From Verrucomicrobiota bacterium (GTDB taxonomy: Bacteria > Chlamydiota > Chlamydiia > Chlamydiales > Rhabdochlamydiaceae): DNA of 64,000 nucleotides. A program made the translations under genes and the position numbers. The notes below the pieces were generated by a model. The model did no database searches and was not told the origin of the DNA. It saw only the letters and a list, made by a program, of their open reading frames with translations. The stretch lies in NCBI GenBank assembly GCA_018240015.1, contig JAFEGJ010000005.1:1-64000 (forward strand), given 5' to 3'. Of this stretch, positions 62,363 through 64,000 are shown one piece after another (the stretch's first letter is position 1; each line of letters begins with the position of its first letter).

Positions 62363-62989
62363 ATGACATCTCCAAGTTTTTGGACAAATCAGATAAAAAA
62401 ATTTAGTCGGGATTTGCTCGGTTTCTTTTTCCCTCCTCTTTGCCTTTACTGCGAAGAGAAATCAGACGGAAAGCTCTTATGTGCTGCATGCGCTGAACTT
62501 CTGCAACTACTGAATCTCACTGGCAGATGTCCTAAATGCTCGGGTTATTGCAGCGGAAAGTGCCTCAAACTATGCCGTCCTTACAAAGGTCTCGTCGCAG
62601 CTATGGAAAATGTAGGGCCCATTCGGTCTTTGGTGCGGGAATTTGAAAATGGCAAACTTCCGGGCCTTGCCAAATCTCTTTCGAGTTATTTGGCGGTTCA
62701 GTGGCTAAAAAATGATTTAGAGCCACCCGAGGTAATAGTTCCTTTTCCTCGCGCATGGTGGGAAAAGATGCGCCGAGGATATTCTCCTGGGGAACTTTTA
62801 GCCAAAGAATTACGCAGGCAATTCCATGTCCATAAAGCCTCTATTAGAGACAAACACGTTCTTGTGGTTGATACGACCTTGGACACCGACAGACTTGCTG
62901 CATTTGCCACGAAGCTTCAAATGGAGCTTCCTAAAGAGGTGTGGGGACTCTGTCTATTCACAAAATCAACTTCTGGAAAACCTGAATGA
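62363..62989 (+). CDS. ComF-like protein with zinc ribbon and degenerate phosphoribosyltransferase site
   Basis: 208 residues: N-terminal double zinc-binding pattern (CLYCEEKSDGKLLCAAC, then CPKCSGYCSGKCLKLC), middle segment FENGKLPGLAKSLSSYLA and VIVPFPRAWWEKMRRGYSPGELLAKEL, as in ComF, and the region DKHVLVVDTTLDTDRLAAFA where the PRPP motif (D-D-x-x-T-T-G-x-T) should be. The motif is altered, so catalysis is doubtful. ComF is linked to DNA uptake in competent bacteria. Overlaps the convergent MarR gene by 32 bases. No clear ribosome site. Confidence 0.7.
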   Translation: MTSPSFWTNQIKKFSRDLLGFFFPPLCLYCEEKSDGKLLCAACAELLQLLNLTGRCPKCSGYCSGKCLKLCRPYKGLVAAMENVGPIRSLVREFENGKLPGLAKSLSSYLAVQWLKNDLEPPEVIVPFPRAWWEKMRRGYSPGELLAKELRRQFHVHKASIRDKHVLVVDTTLDTDRLAAFATKLQMELPKEVWGLCLFTKSTSGKPE

Positions 62990-63404
62990 GCAATTGCATT
63001 TCTTTCGTGCTTAGATTGTTGAAAAATTGAGCATCTTTTTTCTCCACCGCGGGCAATGCCTTTGCGATGACCTCTTTTCCAAGAGATGTAAGCACAGGAT
63101 TTTTAGCGCGTGCATCTGTAGCAGACTTTCTCTGAACCCATTTCTTAAGAATCAACCCCTTGATGACTTGGGAAACTGTATTAGGATCCATTCCTGCCAT
63201 TTTTCCAACCGCTGCTTGGGTCACACCGTCCCCCTTTCGAGTGAGCCAGCCAATCGTAGCGAGCACAACAAATTGGGGATGCGTTAATCCAAGAGATTTC
63301 AAAGTGGTTTCAATAGAGCTGCGCCAGGAAGTGCTGATGTGCCATAAGAGAAAACCAGGGCTGCGCTCAGGTGCGTCATGTACGCTGATCTGTTTAAAGT
63401 CCAT
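62958..63404 (-). CDS. MarR-family transcriptional regulator
   Basis: 148 residues with a winged helix: LGLTHPQFVVLATIGWL, VTQAAVGKMAGMDPNTVSQVIKGLILKKWVQRKSATDARAKNPVLTSLG (recognition helix and wing). MarR proteins are usually repressors released by small phenolic or oxidising ligands. It overlaps the EVE-domain gene by 11 bases in the operon VOC-EVE-MarR and may regulate it. The sequence is normal in length. Confidence 0.9.
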   Translation of the reverse strand: MDFKQISVHDAPERSPGFLLWHISTSWRSSIETTLKSLGLTHPQFVVLATIGWLTRKGDGVTQAAVGKMAGMDPNTVSQVIKGLILKKWVQRKSATDARAKNPVLTSLGKEVIAKALPAVEKKDAQFFNNLSTKEMQLLIQVFQKLIL

Positions 63405-63822
63405 TTATTCCCATCGCCCCAGCAATTAACTGAAAATCTTCTTGCGAAATTTCAAAACATCCTCTCCTGAATGGTAGTCCCCAACTTTTTTTACCCTTCG
63501 TGAACGATAGTTTTTGAAGTAGAGGAGCAATCAGAGCGTCCTTTGCCGCGGTAACAAACTGGATGTTGCGCCGCCAGGGAATAAAATCTTCACTCATAGC
63601 AAATTGATAAGGATCTTCGGCTGTCACAGTCCCTATCGCTGTAAATGCTTGGTAAGGATCCTTTCCTCCAAATAGATGCCTGGGCGAATAATAAATAATC
63701 TTATCACCTTCGGACATCCGCAGTAAGGGTCCCACTTTCCCATGACAGACCTGGGCAATTCCTTCCGCTTTTCCTCTCATCACATGTTCTTTTGAGGCAA
63801 CGAGCATCCAATAACGTGTCAT
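63394..63822 (-). CDS. EVE-domain protein (UPF0310-like)
   Basis: 142 residues: YWMLVASKEHVMRGKAEGIAQVCHGKVGPLLRMSEGDKIIYYSPRHLFGG, with QAFTAIGTV, FIPWRRNIQF and WGLPFRRGCFEIS matching the EVE/UPF0310 fold, a PUA-like pocket that reads modified bases in DNA or RNA. EVE modules occur in restriction systems, but no nuclease partner is present here. Start overlaps the VOC stop as ATGA. Confidence 0.85.
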   Translation of the reverse strand: MTRYWMLVASKEHVMRGKAEGIAQVCHGKVGPLLRMSEGDKIIYYSPRHLFGGKDPYQAFTAIGTVTAEDPYQFAMSEDFIPWRRNIQFVTAAKDALIAPLLQKLSFTKGKKSWGLPFRRGCFEISQEDFQLIAGAMGINGL

Positions 63823-64000
63823 GATTGACCCTCCTGCAGCTTATAAATACGAACTCTATGACCATCGGGATCCAGGATAACAAAAGTTCGCCCAAAATCC
63901 ATAGAGGTCGGTTTTTGCATGATCGTCAACTGTTTTTGACCCCACGCTTCATAGAGAGTATCGACATCTTCGGTGGGGAAGCAAATTTCCACGGCTCCAG
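63819..64000 (-). CDS. VOC/glyoxalase-fold protein, 5' end cut by window
   Basis: The last 60 codons are visible and end at a TGA overlapping the EVE start. EICFPTEDVDTLYEAWGQKQL, then GRTFVILDPDGHRVRIYKLQ is the C-terminal half of a vicinal-oxygen-chelate domain (DPDGHxVRIY motif, as in glyoxalase or bleomycin-resistance proteins). Substrate unknown. The gene continues beyond the window's right edge. Confidence 0.85.
   Translation of the reverse strand, partial: GAVEICFPTEDVDTLYEAWGQKQLTIMQKPTSMDFGRTFVILDPDGHRVRIYKLQEGQS

Overview
The window reads as chromosome of a chlamydia-related bacterium (phylum Chlamydiae, probably an amoeba-associated 'environmental' family rather than Chlamydiaceae). 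Two things suggest this. The first is runs of genes in an order I recall from Chlamydia: rnc-radA-hemC preceded by a CT296-like gene, sodA-accD-dut-ptsN-ptsN, mnmA and clpC, and lipoate ligase, a CT283-like gene and gcvH. The second is eukaryote-like modules (two F-box proteins, an SH2-like protein, MORN proteins) expected of an intracellular symbiont or pathogen. Genus-level assignment is not possible from the sequence alone.

Layout. 1-1.7 kb: 5' part of PEP synthase. 1.7-5 kb: F-box protein, an outer-membrane protein with an apparent nonsense codon, and a helical unknown protein. 4.8-19.4 kb: a heme-rich core (hemF, hemY, hemC, hemD and a second hemY) interleaved with rnc, radA, a degenerate BioF-like protein and a TolC/MFP/RND efflux operon whose first gene is the second hemY. 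19.5-32.7 kb: an AT-rich accessory region bounded by two paralogous lipoprotein genes. It holds a polymorphic-toxin gene with small immunity-like genes, a beta-barrel protein, a tandem pair of MORN proteins with CaaX-like tails, a glycine-rich collagen-like protein, a ProP-like transporter, an acetyltransferase and a methyltransferase. 32.7-38.3 kb: a minus-strand operon of outer-membrane protein, OppA-like fusion, SH2-like protein and MATE transporter. 38.3-43 kb: the conserved sodA-accD-dut-ptsN-ptsN block and an amino-acid permease. 43-57.3 kb: a candidate effector, mnmA operon, clpC, a MOMP-like porin, lipoate ligase, an archaeal/eukaryotic-type proS, a PpiD/SurA-like chaperone and gcvH. 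57.3-64 kb: a 1280-residue AsmA/TamB-like protein, a second F-box protein, a ComF-like protein and a VOC-EVE-MarR operon cut by the window end.

How it works together. The core supplies heme synthesis, RNA processing, repair, fatty-acid initiation, dUTP removal, oxidative defence, proteolysis and envelope assembly. The accessory genes look aimed at hosts (F-box, SH2, MORN/CaaX) or at competing bacteria (toxin/immunity). The items that most merit a second look are the SH2-like protein and its transport-gene operon, the toxin/immunity locus, the CaaX-like MORN pair, the HemC lacking its cofactor domain, and the hemY-efflux operon.

No rRNA, tRNA, CRISPR array, transposase or integrase was recognised. 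All family names rest on reading motifs by eye; no database search was run.
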